Below, in pieces: positions 51,201 to 57,910 of a DNA stretch of 64,000 nucleotides; the first letter of the stretch is position 1; each line of letters starts with the position of its first letter. A program made the translations under genes and the position numbers. Under the pieces are notes generated by a model that was not told the origin of the DNA, ran no database searches, and saw nothing but the letters and a program-made list of their open reading frames with translations. The stretch is taken from the NCBI GenBank assembly GCA_000149265.1, contig CH002066.1:147609-211608 (forward strand), in the 5' to 3' direction. This DNA is from Ciona savignyi. Its lineage: Eukaryota > Chordata > Ascidiacea > Phlebobranchia > Cionidae.

Positions 51201-54200
51201 TTTAGTTGAGAAACTCTCTGTATGACGCCAGAGACTGGTGGCATGTTTTTACTGTGGTCTGATTCATCAGGTTTTATGTAAGTGTCAAAAAACACCTAAG
51301 AATATAAGAGTAAGGTTGCTGATTTACCAAATTTGTTTTATCATATTAGTTTTACTTTAATGTTTGGTTTAAATTAATCTGCAAAGGTAACGGAAACAAG
51401 AATTTTAGTTACTATTAGAGTTAACAATGCAAATTTTCACCCTTGATACAAAAGATGAAATAGATAATTAATGTTCATCATTTCTGGTCCCGTATATTGG
51501 AGGTTGCAATAGCTCTTGCTACTAAGATGCATACGATATTCCAATGTATGCCTATTTTATAACTGTTGTTGCTTCCAGCCACCGTGGGAATACATGACCT
51601 ACTTTTTTATTAATCATACTACAATTAAAGTGCAATTTGACAAAATAACCTTGGATCTGTCAAGTTCTTTGTCAAATTCTTCCAACAAGGTGATAAACAT
51701 GTGACCAGTTTCGTTATGGATGATTGGCCGGCTTAAAAGCGGTCCAAGTACTGCAAGAAGCTGGAAACAAAATGCATACAATTTAATTATTTAAACTTCA
51801 AAGAAATATTATAATTGCGCAATTAAAATAATTCTGTCCATCATGTTGGCTTAGAAGTAGTAAATTTAGGTAAAAAAATATTTGGTCAGTGTGCCCTTGT
51901 ATTAAACGGATATTGTTTAATCCAAGTGTATTAGCTTAAATGAAAGCTAATGCAACATGTTGACTACACGAACTTGATATTCTGTTAAATCACAGTGTCA
52001 TAATTTTCTGCATTTTTCAACTTTCAGAACAAAAATCTTAATAAATTGGGAGGATACAGATTTTTTTCTTATGAAAGGAAATTTGTGGATATTGCTTTAA
52101 CTCAGTAGATCAATGGGTTAAACAAAATCAGAAATTAATGTCTCCAAGATATACAACAAACGATGGTATCTTTAGTAAAATGGCAACGGGCTTAATGTAA
52201 TTATAACAATTCCCTTTGTTGACCTACACACAAAACACGAGAATCCTATACTTAATCACCTTGAACATTCCTTCCACACCAGAACAGTCATTAAAAGCTT
52301 GTAGAATTATGGTGGAAATTCTGTAGTCGAGTTCCTCGATCTTGCGAAGGAAATTAGTGTAGTCATCCAAAAATTCCTGGGGTTTTGTTAAACCATTAAA
52401 ACTAATAAATAAATTAGTTTCATAGATAATCACCACCTAAACCGTAAAAATTTAAAATTTAACAAAGAAATAAGTGGTTAAGCAAACTGTTTTAAGTGCC
52501 GTAGTCTGGGTGTGGTTTGAATTGGCACCATTTAAGAATTGTATCTTATTCCCCTAGACTGGTGGTTATTAGCCCTTTTCTGATCGCATACCAACCGTCC
52601 TTGGTTACCAATCACCAACCCTTTCAGAAAACGTATTTTATTAAATCACATTTTCGTCCCAAAAAGAAAAACACTGTTGCATTTGTGAAAAACAACATTT
52701 CCATCACTACAGAGTATGCAAAATGTAAAGTTATTAAAAGAACTAATAAGTAAAAGAACAATTTATCAAGTTTTTGTTAAAAATAGAAGGCAGCCTGCAT
52801 ACTACAAGTGGTACTTGTATCAAAAGTCGAGAACCAGATCCCTAGAATACGAAGCTAAAAAGTGGTGCATTATAGATTGCAGAAAAGTATTATTTTTCTT
52901 TTACTTAATTTATCATTGCTATTTTGTTTATTGCTGTAATAAAAAAGCAAAAATGATGCTAAAATTAAAAGCTAGCAGGAATTTCTTCCATTGCAGCAGT
53001 ATCATGTAGAATACAAAACATAGATGTAATAGTTAAGGATGAAATTTTTGATTGGACGGGTATCAGGTTTAATCTCACCTAATACGGTTATCTCAATCGG
53101 TGTCAGTGTTCAACCACATACAACACATAGCAATAAAACAAGTAAAGAGATTGTAAAATATAGTACCAGTAATCTAAAGATTGCCCTGTGATAACTCCCT
53201 GCATTTTCCTATTCACAATAATAAAATATGAATATCCTACCAAGCTAAAAATCACCAATGTGTCTGACCCCAAACTTAATAGTAGTTAGATTATTGAATT
53301 TAAATGTATTTGTTAAAAAGTACACACACACATTAAAATAACAAAACTAAAACAAAAGCATGATCATATCATAAAATAACCTTACTTCATTTATTTGGTC
53401 GAGACTATCATATGTGGATTCGGTAAAGACTTTCCAGTGCTCTGAAAATTCGTGGTGCAGCGACACCACTTGTTCACTGAGTGCCTTGCCTTTCATGCCT
53501 CCAAATTCCAGCTTCTCTAGTTTGGTCATTTCAAGACACGTATCGAACAAGTTCTACAGGAAATAGCATGCATTCGTGAGTAGACCACATGAAGCAACAA
53601 ATGCATAATTAATAAAACCCTGTGCAGTTTTCCATCTCTAAGGGTAAAAATGTAATCCTCTTTTCAATAAAAATCTTGTCTTATGCTTTTTTAAGCGTGC
53701 TAGTATAAATACCTGGATCAGGCCTAATTTTTATTTTAGATAAAATCCTATTTTTATGTTTCACCAGTGCCATGATTTGGATGTTGCAAATTCAAAGAAA
53801 ATGGACATTTAACCGCAAATAGACTGACTGGTGTCATAAAATTGTTTTAATATTAACAAACAAAACATCAATACAGCTTGACACAGGAACATTGTAGCTT
53901 AATTTAGACCAACTGCAGCTATGGCACACGACAGGAAAGTCAGAGTTTTTAAATGTTTATTTGTGACATTTTAAAATAAATAAAAATAGAACGAGCAGAG
54001 GCCACAATGAATACCTTTATATCAGTAATACGAGTGATAAATCCGTCAGCTCGCGCAAATACCATACTAGAGGGGAAGTCCCAGGTTTTTTCCATCCCAC
54101 CATTGCGTTGAGCTTTCGCCTTTTCGGCAATCCGAAGTTTCGACCTCTCGTACAAAGAGCGAAAGTGTTTAAACACGTCAATAGCAACGACCACTCTGTC

Positions 54201-57200
54201 ATACGAATCTTCGATTTCACCTTTGAATATTTCATCAGCGGCAATATACGCTCGAGCCTGGAATACCAAAAGGCCTATAATAAGCTTTTAAACATTAAAT
54301 GTTTATCTTCTTACGGTTATAATTTTTTTAAATGTAAGTACTGTGAATGCCGCTTAATGTAATCACGGATAATGTTATCAATCGGTTAATATTATCGGAA
54401 TTCCTGATACCGCCCGAACGTGCAATATGCATTACAAATATGCCGCTTACTGTAATCAGTACATCGGTTATTGTTATCAATTTTTCCCAAACCTAGAGAC
54501 TAATTTTGTTAACTTCTAACATAGATGCCAAGCTTTGACGATTAGCCACCTGAGAAACCTATAAACATTAAAACAGGAAATGAAAGAGCAAATGAACTGG
54601 GTGATAATTTCGCGGAAAGCTTTAATCTAGTGAGTTTGGAAAAAGGAGATCGAAAAGCTGACTTAATTTTGGTTAGACTTATTGTTCGGGCAATAAAGGG
54701 CTTGTATTTAAATTTATTTTTACGACACCTATTGAACGATAAAATGGCAATTTTCATTTTTTCGGTTAATGTTATCAATCGGTTATTGTTATCTTTTTTG
54801 GTGTTAACAAATGTGATCACATTAAGCGGCATCCACTTTACTATTTCATACTTTTACCCAGGGGTTGATGTAATGAAGATGGAACTATAATTACTAAGCC
54901 ACGCTATCTTATCCGCTGGAATTTCTTATTAGCCTATAAAGCGCTGAGGATCAGGAAAGGTTCGGTGTGAACATAGCCTACTCATTAGCGTGTTTTGAAT
55001 GATAACAATAAATATTTACAAGCATTTGAATCCGAATAAGTTGTTTAAAATGTAGGTAAAGACAATACTCTAAGTACACTAAAAAGGGTACGAAAACCGT
55101 AAAACATATATAGGCTATAGGGTAGGCCATGTAGGCCTAGAATTGTAAACATTGCTTGTGTCCTACTTAACAACCATCGTTGACAGATATTATTGACTTT
55201 TAACATTCGAAAAAAACTACCACCACCAAAAAACCCTAACACATCCAACCCACACCTGGTCAATGAGCATGTGGTTAATTTCCTGTAGTAGTATTATGAC
55301 CCGGGGCGCAGTGCAGTAAAATCGAGAATTTTGCCATATCAGCTCGACAATGTGCATGCTGGCGGTTAAGAGAGGTTTCACGTCTGGAAAATTTCCTTGC
55401 TCCATATTTTCAACCAGTCCATTTAGCGCTTGCAGGTGAGTGGTGATGTCACTCGATTCGGCGAGCGCTACAGAAAGAAATTTATATGATAAAAGTTTTA
55501 GGTATGAAATACAGGCCAAGTTGATAGTACAATGGCCACGCATGTACTCATAAATAGCATAATACCAGCAGCGTTTGCAACTGTGATAAACTTAAAGGTT
55601 TAATGTATAACGTCGCTTTAGGCTCGTTCGTTTTTACAATGCTTTATTCCTGACTTGTCCAATGGCGTTCTGTAACGACTGTTATTTTGCAGATTTTTTT
55701 AACTTTGTTTATTGTGTGTGCCATTTGAAATAGTGTATCTTAAGGGACAACATAACAAACTAATCTATAGGATTACAAGCAATAATAATAAACCGAAAAG
55801 TGGGAGCTGTTCTTACATCGTTTCACGTCTTCATACAACTTTTTCAGCGTTGGCCAATAACTACTTCCTGAACTTTGCAACAGACGCGCCATTTTCGCGA
55901 TCTTTGGGTTTCTCAGTTGATCGCTGATATACCTAAAATAGAAGATTAGCTAGATTTTAAACTTTAAACCGATGTAAATATATAAATAAAAGTACAAGAA
56001 TGGTTAAACACCTAATGATGGCCTAATATAATTTATACTTAAACGCTCGAGTAAGTAAGTTTGCCGATAGTTATGTAATAATTTAAAAAAGTTTAATAAA
56101 ATTTGAGAATCAGAAAGTATGTAGGGTGATTCAGACCAAAACATACATTTAAAACATATAGATTTTTATTCGACATCCATTATCTCAAACTTACTGAAGG
56201 TTTTTGGCTTTTACTCTCCAAAAATTTATTTCTTTACTTGGCCAAGGGTTCTGCCCAGCAAGCAAAGGTTCAGACGAGTCCTGCTGCACCACCCCTTGTA
56301 TCTGGTGAGCCCACTCAATCACCGTCGACTCAATGGCGTGAATAAGTGGTCGCTGGCTGTTGTACAACCTACCAAATGGAGGAATGTTTTAACGATAATG
56401 AAATTTGATATGTGATTGGTACATTAAACCTATGTGTAGCTGCAACATACTTGTTATACCCGGCAGTTTCGTTCACGCTCGAAGTAGGTCTACTCTGGGA
56501 AGCAGAGCTGCTGCGTCCTCCGAATTCCTGCTCGTGATGTTCTTCGTCTTCCTCTTCTTCGTTATCTAGAATCTTCCGGGATTCCACTGGCATCGGAAGT
56601 ACCGTCTTCCCGGACACAAGACCCTCTGATACATCCACTCTTCCAACGAGCGAATTCACGTGATGTGTGACGTCATCCGACACCACACCAGGCCACGAAG
56701 TGTGATTACAATCGTTGCCAAGCAACGAGAATGCGATCTGAAAAGATTGTAAGATACTGTTTTTCACTTCCGAAGATCGTTTTTGCGACATGCCGTTTAA
56801 AGTTTATATGTATGCGCATTCTTTTAGACCATTATTATTTTGTATATCTGACCTCATGTACAAAAGTGGTTAGGTGATTGAACATTGAGGACGACATGTC
56901 TCCAATAACAAGAACACTTCGGAAATTATCGCGGGTTATCGGAACCGCTCGTCGTCGCATCAAATATATCGATTTGTGCTTCATCGCGTCCTTGAATTCT
57001 CGTGTAATGGTGATAGCGCCGCTGACCTAGCGATTGGGAAAACAATGTTAAAATGAGAAGACTTCTCATTTTGAAACATAGCGTATACACTTTTAATAAC
57101 ATTTAGTTGAAAAATTGCAATATGAAAAAAAGAGGGTGAGATTGCATATACAATCACTTGTTATGAAAATCCTTACAGCGCATTTATGTGAAAACATTCT

Positions 57201-57910
57201 TTAAATGTTTTTACTTTACATGCAATGGTAATTTTTAATTAGTAACGATGTCAGATATTAGGCTGCAAAAACTTTCAATATTTAATAGGTCGCATAAGCA
57301 AACTGCACCTGCGCTGAAAAGATGAGCAAGAGAGAAGATGCGTCGTCCAAAAACTGTTGAATCATATTTTTATTTTCATCCTGAATCATCATTTTCTTCC
57401 ATTTATCCATTTTTACTTTTAAAGCTGACATCGTGTAGTCCTGGATGAATTCCAATCGGATGTCGTCGGCCGACATTTCCTGGCCAGCCCCGTCTGTATC
57501 ATCCTGGAAAATAATTTAATTGATTTGCTCTCAAATCTCAAGTAGTTAATAATTTTGCGTGTTTGAAGTTGTGTAATGTGGGCCATTACTGGTGGCATAC
57601 ATAGGTATCAATATGGCTAAGCTTTCATATCTAGGACTTATTTATTATAATAAAACCAGAATATAAAAAATAGCGGGGTTAATTAACAGTGGTCGACCAA
57701 TTTGAACATTAGGTTACGATATCGTGAACTATACGTGTTCTTTTGTTGCGGTCTTTCATACAATAAAAGTATAAACCACACCTTAACAATAAATATTTAA
57801 CTATTAAACGTTTTAAACAAATTACTCATCCTTGACTGCATAAAACTTACTTGTTCTACGATAAGCCCGACGAATTCTTCCTGTGTGAACTTACCGCCGG
57901 ACTTCGTCAT
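6268..57910 (-). CDS. DNAH9/11/17: Axonemal outer-arm dynein heavy chain, beta class (whole gene, 88 exons)
   Basis: This gene encodes the motor heavy chain of an outer dynein arm, which slides doublet microtubules in cilia and sperm flagella. I traced 88 coding exons with agreeing phases. Their sum is 13,608 bases (4,535 residues) after discounting two extra bases in exon 73. Human DNAH9, 11 and 17 are about 4,460-4,520 residues. The order is tail, linker, AAA1 ([18 protein letters not shown]), AAA2 (GNAGAGKS), AAA3 (GNAGCGKS), AAA4 (GVGGSGKQ), coiled-coil stalk with microtubule-binding tip, AAA5, AAA6 and a C-terminal domain ending VALLLSV. The AAA1 ATPase site is intact. The tail ([16 protein letters not shown]) and C-terminus ([11 protein letters not shown]) match the DNAH9/11/17 group, but I cannot tell these three apart. 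The ATG at 57908-57910 is the first in frame; the exact 5' end is less certain. Exons are listed by region in the following entries. Confidence 0.95.
9564..13318 (-). CDS. DNAH9/11/17: Dynein exons 73-81: AAA6 region, with two frameshifts in exon 73
   Basis: Exons: 13158-13318, 12737-12883, 12421-12579, 12027-12143, 11142-11353, 10724-10872, 10446-10589, 10020-10231, 9564-9668, about residues 3652-4119. Exon 73 is 161 bases where 159 are expected. One extra base sits in the T4A4 run near 13285-13292 and another near 13244-13245. Compensating for both restores [20 protein letters not shown] and [16 protein letters not shown], as in relatives. Exon 77 has [20 protein letters not shown], exon 79 [19 protein letters not shown], and exon 80 [20 protein letters not shown]. 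The remaining exons are intact. Confidence 0.88.
13952..15783 (-). CDS. DNAH9/11/17: Dynein exons 68-72: AAA5
   Basis: Exons: 15569-15783, 14917-15065, 14606-14705, 14394-14529, 13952-14108, about residues 3399-3651. Markers are [56 protein letters not shown] and [20 protein letters not shown]. The donor of exon 68 is about 35 bases from the end of a full SINE copy (15241-15534). Confidence 0.91.
15241..15534 (+). repeat. tRNA-derived SINE, best-preserved copy
   Basis: It has a clean tRNA-like head (GGTCTAGCGGTTAAGTGCGT; GGTTGCAGGTGCGAAACTGG), a body with GGGCAAGGCACTTTACGGAC and CGGTAACCCGACGGTGGGCG, and a 3' end CACGGGGATAAACATGAATA followed by TCCTATCCTATCC. I use this copy as the family reference. 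It is antisense to the dynein gene, in the intron between exons 68 and 69. Confidence 0.85.
15897..18788 (-). CDS. DNAH9/11/17: Dynein exons 62-67: stalk and microtubule-binding domain
   Basis: Exons: 18677-18788, 18398-18539, 17060-17206, 16606-16863, 16236-16408, 15897-16121, about residues 3047-3399. Exons 62-65 form the first stalk coiled coil (long heptad-rich runs of K, E, L). Exon 65 holds the microtubule-binding tip, with [18 protein letters not shown] and [13 protein letters not shown]. Exons 66-67 return through [16 protein letters not shown] and the second coiled coil ([20 protein letters not shown]). A SINE lies in the intron between exons 63 and 64. Confidence 0.9.
17922..18208 (+). 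repeat. tRNA-derived SINE copy
   Basis: Nearly full length with the head CGGTTAGTCTGGTGGTTTAG, the conserved body and the end CACGGGGATAAACATGAATA then TCCTATCC. Several substitutions relative to 15241-15534 suggest an intermediate age. It is antisense in the dynein intron between exons 63 and 64. Confidence 0.82.
19323..22688 (-). CDS. DNAH9/11/17: Dynein exons 56-61: AAA4
   Basis: Exons: 22609-22688, 22168-22287, 21850-22012, 21363-21486, 20015-20157, 19323-19497, about residues 2778-3046. The Walker A motif [15 protein letters not shown] is in exon 58. Exon 59 gives [20 protein letters not shown] and exon 61 the [20 protein letters not shown] block. The exon 58 frame differs from the longest minus-strand open frame at 21821-22012, which is out of register with both neighbouring exons. 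Confidence 0.9.
20665..20890 (-). repeat. SINE copy, 3' truncated
   Basis: The reverse complement shows the degraded tRNA-like head, the CCTTGGCATGGCACTTAGTG body segment and the ACACAATACACTGAAAAAGC segment. The GGGGATAAACATG end is missing. It lies in the dynein intron between exons 59 and 60, in sense with the dynein transcript. Confidence 0.7.
22365..22535 (+). repeat. SINE copy (degraded)
   Basis: It shows the segments TTTTCAGCCGAAGTAA, TCGCTAGTTATTTGGTTGTA, GGGAAAGGCACTTGGCGTAC, CTGACGATTGACCCCTCC and a CACAGAGATATAACCAGGAT end. These align to the SINE in order, with an internal deletion. Confidence 0.62.
22866..23130 (+). repeat. Putative 5' LTR of the BEL/Pao relic
   Basis: The block aligns collinearly with 24840-25150. 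Shared anchors are the TGTTT start, TTTGATAGTTTTAG, TTTGGTAAA, GAAAACCGT and GAATAAA. The 3' limit is not sharp. Confidence 0.6.
24840..25150 (+). repeat. Putative 3' LTR of the BEL/Pao relic
   Basis: This is the partner of 22866-23130. The GAATAAA at about 25061-25067 lies where an LTR poly(A) signal would be expected. The right edge is estimated from fading similarity. Confidence 0.6.
25391..25440. repeat. Two tandem copies of a 25-base unit
   Basis: The unit starting TTCGGCACCAAACAAGACAA occurs at 25391-25415 and again at 25416-25440, nearly identical. Confidence 0.9.
25660..32706 (-). CDS. DNAH9/11/17: Dynein exons 49-55: AAA3
   Basis: Exons: 32533-32706, 31891-32095, 31587-31752, 31264-31366, 30933-31029, 27599-27750, 25660-25821, about residues 2426-2778. 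The Walker A motif GNAGCGKS is in exon 50. Exon 51 has [19 protein letters not shown], exon 52 [14 protein letters not shown] and exon 54 [19 protein letters not shown]. Exon 53 (97 bases, [20 protein letters not shown]) is too short to show as an open frame but was found by splice sites and homology; it fits both neighbours in phase. The intron between exons 53 and 54 (3.2 kb) houses the antisense CCCH gene. Confidence 0.9.
26063..26177. repeat. Minisatellite, about five copies of a 23-base unit
   Basis: The unit begins GTTAGCCATCGTGTAATTTA and is repeated about five times with few changes (one ATACG for ATATG, one GTTACCC). It lies in the dynein intron between exons 54 and 55. Confidence 0.93.
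26391..26452 (+). repeat. SINE 3' fragment
   Basis: A short piece matching the SINE segment CAGTCGGCGTGAGGTACGAT and TGCCCGTGGGTTAACCCCCG, followed by a TATCTTATC remnant. Confidence 0.5.
28375..30045 (+). CDS. Intronless CCCH zinc-finger gene nested antisense in a dynein intron
   Basis: A single uninterrupted frame of 556 codons starts at the ATG at 28375 (the frame is open nine bases further up but without an ATG). Residues 79-154 contain four TQT/VQT triplets (79-81, 115-117, 141-143, 152-154) in Ser/Thr/Glu-rich, probably disordered sequence, resembling binding sites for the dynein light chain LC8. About residues 262-410 look like a compact helical domain that I do not recognise. Residues 434-467 are rich in Arg and Ser. 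Cys507, Cys516, Cys522 and His526 give a C-x8-C-x5-C-x3-H finger, closely followed by three further Cys pairs or singles ([12 protein letters not shown]). CCCH fingers usually bind RNA. A TTTTCAG about 27 bases upstream of the ATG could be a splice or trans-splice acceptor. The gene is either a retrogene or a domesticated retroelement gag; its function is unknown. Confidence 0.8.
   Translation: MKKLANDSPNTGVMSEHILKLSETTLLIIQPNERSQCAVQSGGFVTISSELFRKAFCAIPLDTELIAEKPKPLMISATTQTTKGKKSAMKLCPPGREMAIQVVPNDLKNNICMSTQTECLADNRKDKENSKCFIQKRSVFVQTDSEATEKEVQTNKINLSREESTSTYAGKILKEEITNVSYTSNANDVPFPKSRNCSLEGKELPSKIKVIVNPSLIGKKSNRTSEFTSQAGPNDSATTECGTAIQRSTSTDSTTSSTSFQGDEDELKNVLNSVRQRVKDISLSYYLKNGHDKPTGMEYMYAHMSLLKDFIRNCKGTLPAIRHLLYRYIGHLTKITNKFCSEKAASVIEFDSQVISYIRLHGMWTFNRAGKQATDDLMKKNNLQNKLNPSDVKAFHAYVAGVREAYSCNLKNESTPNNHTPTLAGERSATQPRERPPRSASSYKRAPVSNFSRSSPTKRRRSSQSPSHDLRDQITKYTPDENRYPANHRIFNNQPLPMGQNYRPKYCDFFNKTGSCKHGTRCQYVHACANCKLPCALCTGLPSYLSIWSEKLLISK
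30166..30171 (+). terminator. Poly(A) signal of the CCCH gene
   Basis: An AATAAA lies about 120 bases past the stop codon of the nested CCCH gene, and a second AATAAA follows at about 30202. Their presence supports an expressed plus-strand transcript that ends inside the dynein intron. Confidence 0.6.
33350..36306 (-). CDS. DNAH9/11/17: Dynein exons 42-48: AAA2
   Basis: Exons: 36135-36306, 35823-35938, 35281-35491, 34997-35124, 34413-34561, 33936-34086, 33350-33481, about residues 2072-2425. The Walker A motif GNAGAGKS lies in exon 44 and [18 protein letters not shown] in exon 45 is the Walker B region. [14 protein letters not shown] in exon 46 is also typical. The exon 44 acceptor (TTAAG|ATTGTC) has little pyrimidine tract, but no other AG keeps the frame. 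A SINE fragment ends about 15 bases from the exon 43 donor. Confidence 0.9.
35600..35806 (-). repeat. Two adjacent SINE 3' fragments next to dynein exon 43
   Basis: The reverse complement of 35707-35806 matches the SINE 3' part (start AGGATAGGATATTTATG on the plus strand, then CACACGGGCAAGCGTCAGAT). A more decayed fragment of the same region precedes it at about 35600-35706. The better fragment stops about 15 bases from the exon 43 donor at 35821-35822. Confidence 0.65.
36436..38158 (-). CDS. DNAH9/11/17: Dynein exons 38-41: AAA1, main ATPase
   Basis: Exons: 37925-38158, 37475-37736, 37072-37229, 36436-36574, about residues 1808-2072. AAA1 is the catalytic ATPase of the motor. The Walker A motif [10 protein letters not shown] is at about residue 1905 and the Walker B motif GCFDEFNRI is in the same exon. 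Exon 40 carries sensor I ([20 protein letters not shown]). All hallmark residues are present, so the motor is predicted to be active. Confidence 0.93.
38252..44787 (-). CDS. DNAH9/11/17: Dynein exons 25-37: linker domain
   Basis: Exons: 44656-44787, 44418-44533, 44245-44344, 43989-44069, 43618-43753, 43135-43346, 42878-43048, 40353-40514, 39902-40056, 39388-39514, 39160-39312, 38541-38705, 38252-38379. They encode about residues 1195-1808, the linker (DHC_N2 type) that swings across the AAA ring in the power stroke. Markers are the [14 protein letters not shown] motif in exon 30, [13 protein letters not shown] in exon 31 and [17 protein letters not shown] in exon 34. Exon 27 must end at the donor AAG|GTGGAT (low boundary 44245). 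A stronger-looking donor about 22 bases further breaks the frame into exon 28. Introns here hold the piggyBac-like element (41733-42625) and the hAT MITE (38793-38978). Confidence 0.87.
38793..38978. mobile_element. hAT-type MITE, 186 bases
   Basis: The ends are inverted repeats: CAGTGGTTTTCAACC at 38793-38807 and, on the other strand, CAGTGATTTTCAACC at 38964-38978. The sequence GTCTAGAT flanks both sides (38785-38792 and 38979-38986), a perfect 8-base target duplication. The terminal sequence and the 8-base duplication are those of non-autonomous hAT elements. No coding capacity. It sits in the dynein intron between exons 35 and 36. Confidence 0.88.
41733..42625 (+). mobile_element. piggyBac-like element, internal deletion derivative, 893 bases
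   Basis: The perfect 14-base inverted termini CCCTTTAACTGCCG (41733-41746) and its complement (42612-42625) are flanked by TTAA at 41729-41732 and 42626-42629, the piggyBac signature. Just inside the left end is a palindrome (CTGTCGACTCAAGTCGACAG) and inside the right end GGCGACTTCGCC. A plus-strand frame at 41998-42192 includes [18 protein letters not shown], which resembles the acidic N-terminus of piggyBac transposases; the catalytic domain is absent. An A run of about 28 bases is at 42255-42282. It lies in the dynein intron between exons 31 and 32. Confidence 0.88.
41998..42192 (+). pseudogene. Remnant of a piggyBac-type transposase N-terminus
   Basis: The frame carries 64 codons. From about residue 22 it reads as an acidic, Ser-rich stretch as in the N-termini of PGBD transposases, and then stops. 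There is no DDD/DDE catalytic region in the element, so it cannot encode an active enzyme. Confidence 0.5.
45594..57910 (-). CDS. DNAH9/11/17: Dynein exons 1-24: N-terminal tail
   Basis: Exons: 57851-57910, 57309-57503, 56853-57026, 56451-56737, 56195-56368, 55817-55932, 55256-55467, 54015-54257, 53386-53553, 52260-52376, 51650-51760, 51153-51295, 50931-50999, 50583-50709, 50182-50328, 49730-49841, 48973-49079, 48548-48685, 47983-48118, 46961-47103, 46646-46806, 46250-46451, 45908-46023, 45594-45720. They encode about residues 1-1195, the tail that dimerises with the other outer-arm heavy chain and binds intermediate and light chains. Exon 4 contains an acidic and Ser-rich stretch ([17 protein letters not shown]) that I do not recall from vertebrate relatives. 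The intron after exon 23 uses a GC donor (GAAAG|GCAAGC), supported because only that junction keeps the conserved [12 protein letters not shown] frame. The intron between exons 19 and 20 contains the 100-N gap; phases agree across it. Confidence 0.85.
47195..47370 (+). repeat. SINE copy (old, degraded)
   Basis: Ordered remnants of the family are visible: CGAATGGTTATGGGATCAAA, TTGGTTTCTTGGGCAAG, CAATAGCTCTGGTAACCTG and GACAATTGCCCAAGTAA. It lies in the dynein intron that also holds the N gap. Confidence 0.5.
47478..47577. other. 100-N assembly gap
   Basis: Exactly 100 unknown bases, the conventional size for a gap of unknown length. A 29-base sequence beginning TTTTATTCAGATCGGTTATC is present on both sides (47441-47469 and 47579-47607). 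It lies in the intron between dynein exons 19 and 20, which join in phase, so no coding sequence seems lost. Confidence 0.97.
48383..48492 (+). repeat. tRNA-like sequence with A-rich tail, possible second SINE family
   Basis: GTGTGGCCTAATGGTTAACG looks like a D-arm/A-box and AGCTTCGAAACTTAACCC like a B-box, followed by GGTAAAAAAAAAC. The spacing is too long for an ordinary tRNA and I cannot close an acceptor stem, so a retroposed tRNA-derived sequence is more likely. It differs from the main SINE body. Confidence 0.35.
53180..53242 (+). repeat. SINE 3' fragment (old)
   Basis: The segment AGATTGCCCTGTGATAACTC followed by TTTTCCTATTCACAATAATA and TATGAATATCCTACC matches the SINE 3' end with substitutions. 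Upstream resemblance fades. Confidence 0.45.
54339..54842. mobile_element. Inverted-repeat DNA transposon relic, pogo/Tigger-like
   Basis: The left end has GTGAATGCCGCTTAATGTAA and the right end, on the other strand, GTGGATGCCGCTTAATGTGA, both continuing to TCAC; TA lies at both outer edges. Motifs of the form CGGTTA(T/A)TGTTATC repeat inside both termini. A second, internal copy of the terminal motif (ATGCCGCTTACTGTAATCAG) occurs at about 54440, suggesting a nested insertion or a rearranged end. The terminal style fits the pogo/Tigger branch of Tc1/mariner, but I cannot verify it. It lies in the dynein intron between exons 7 and 8. Confidence 0.65.

Noticed and set aside
54542..54832. Minus-strand frame inside the pogo-like element
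   Set aside because: It is basic and could be a transposase scrap, but I see no helix-turn-helix or catalytic motif, so I do not call a coding remnant.
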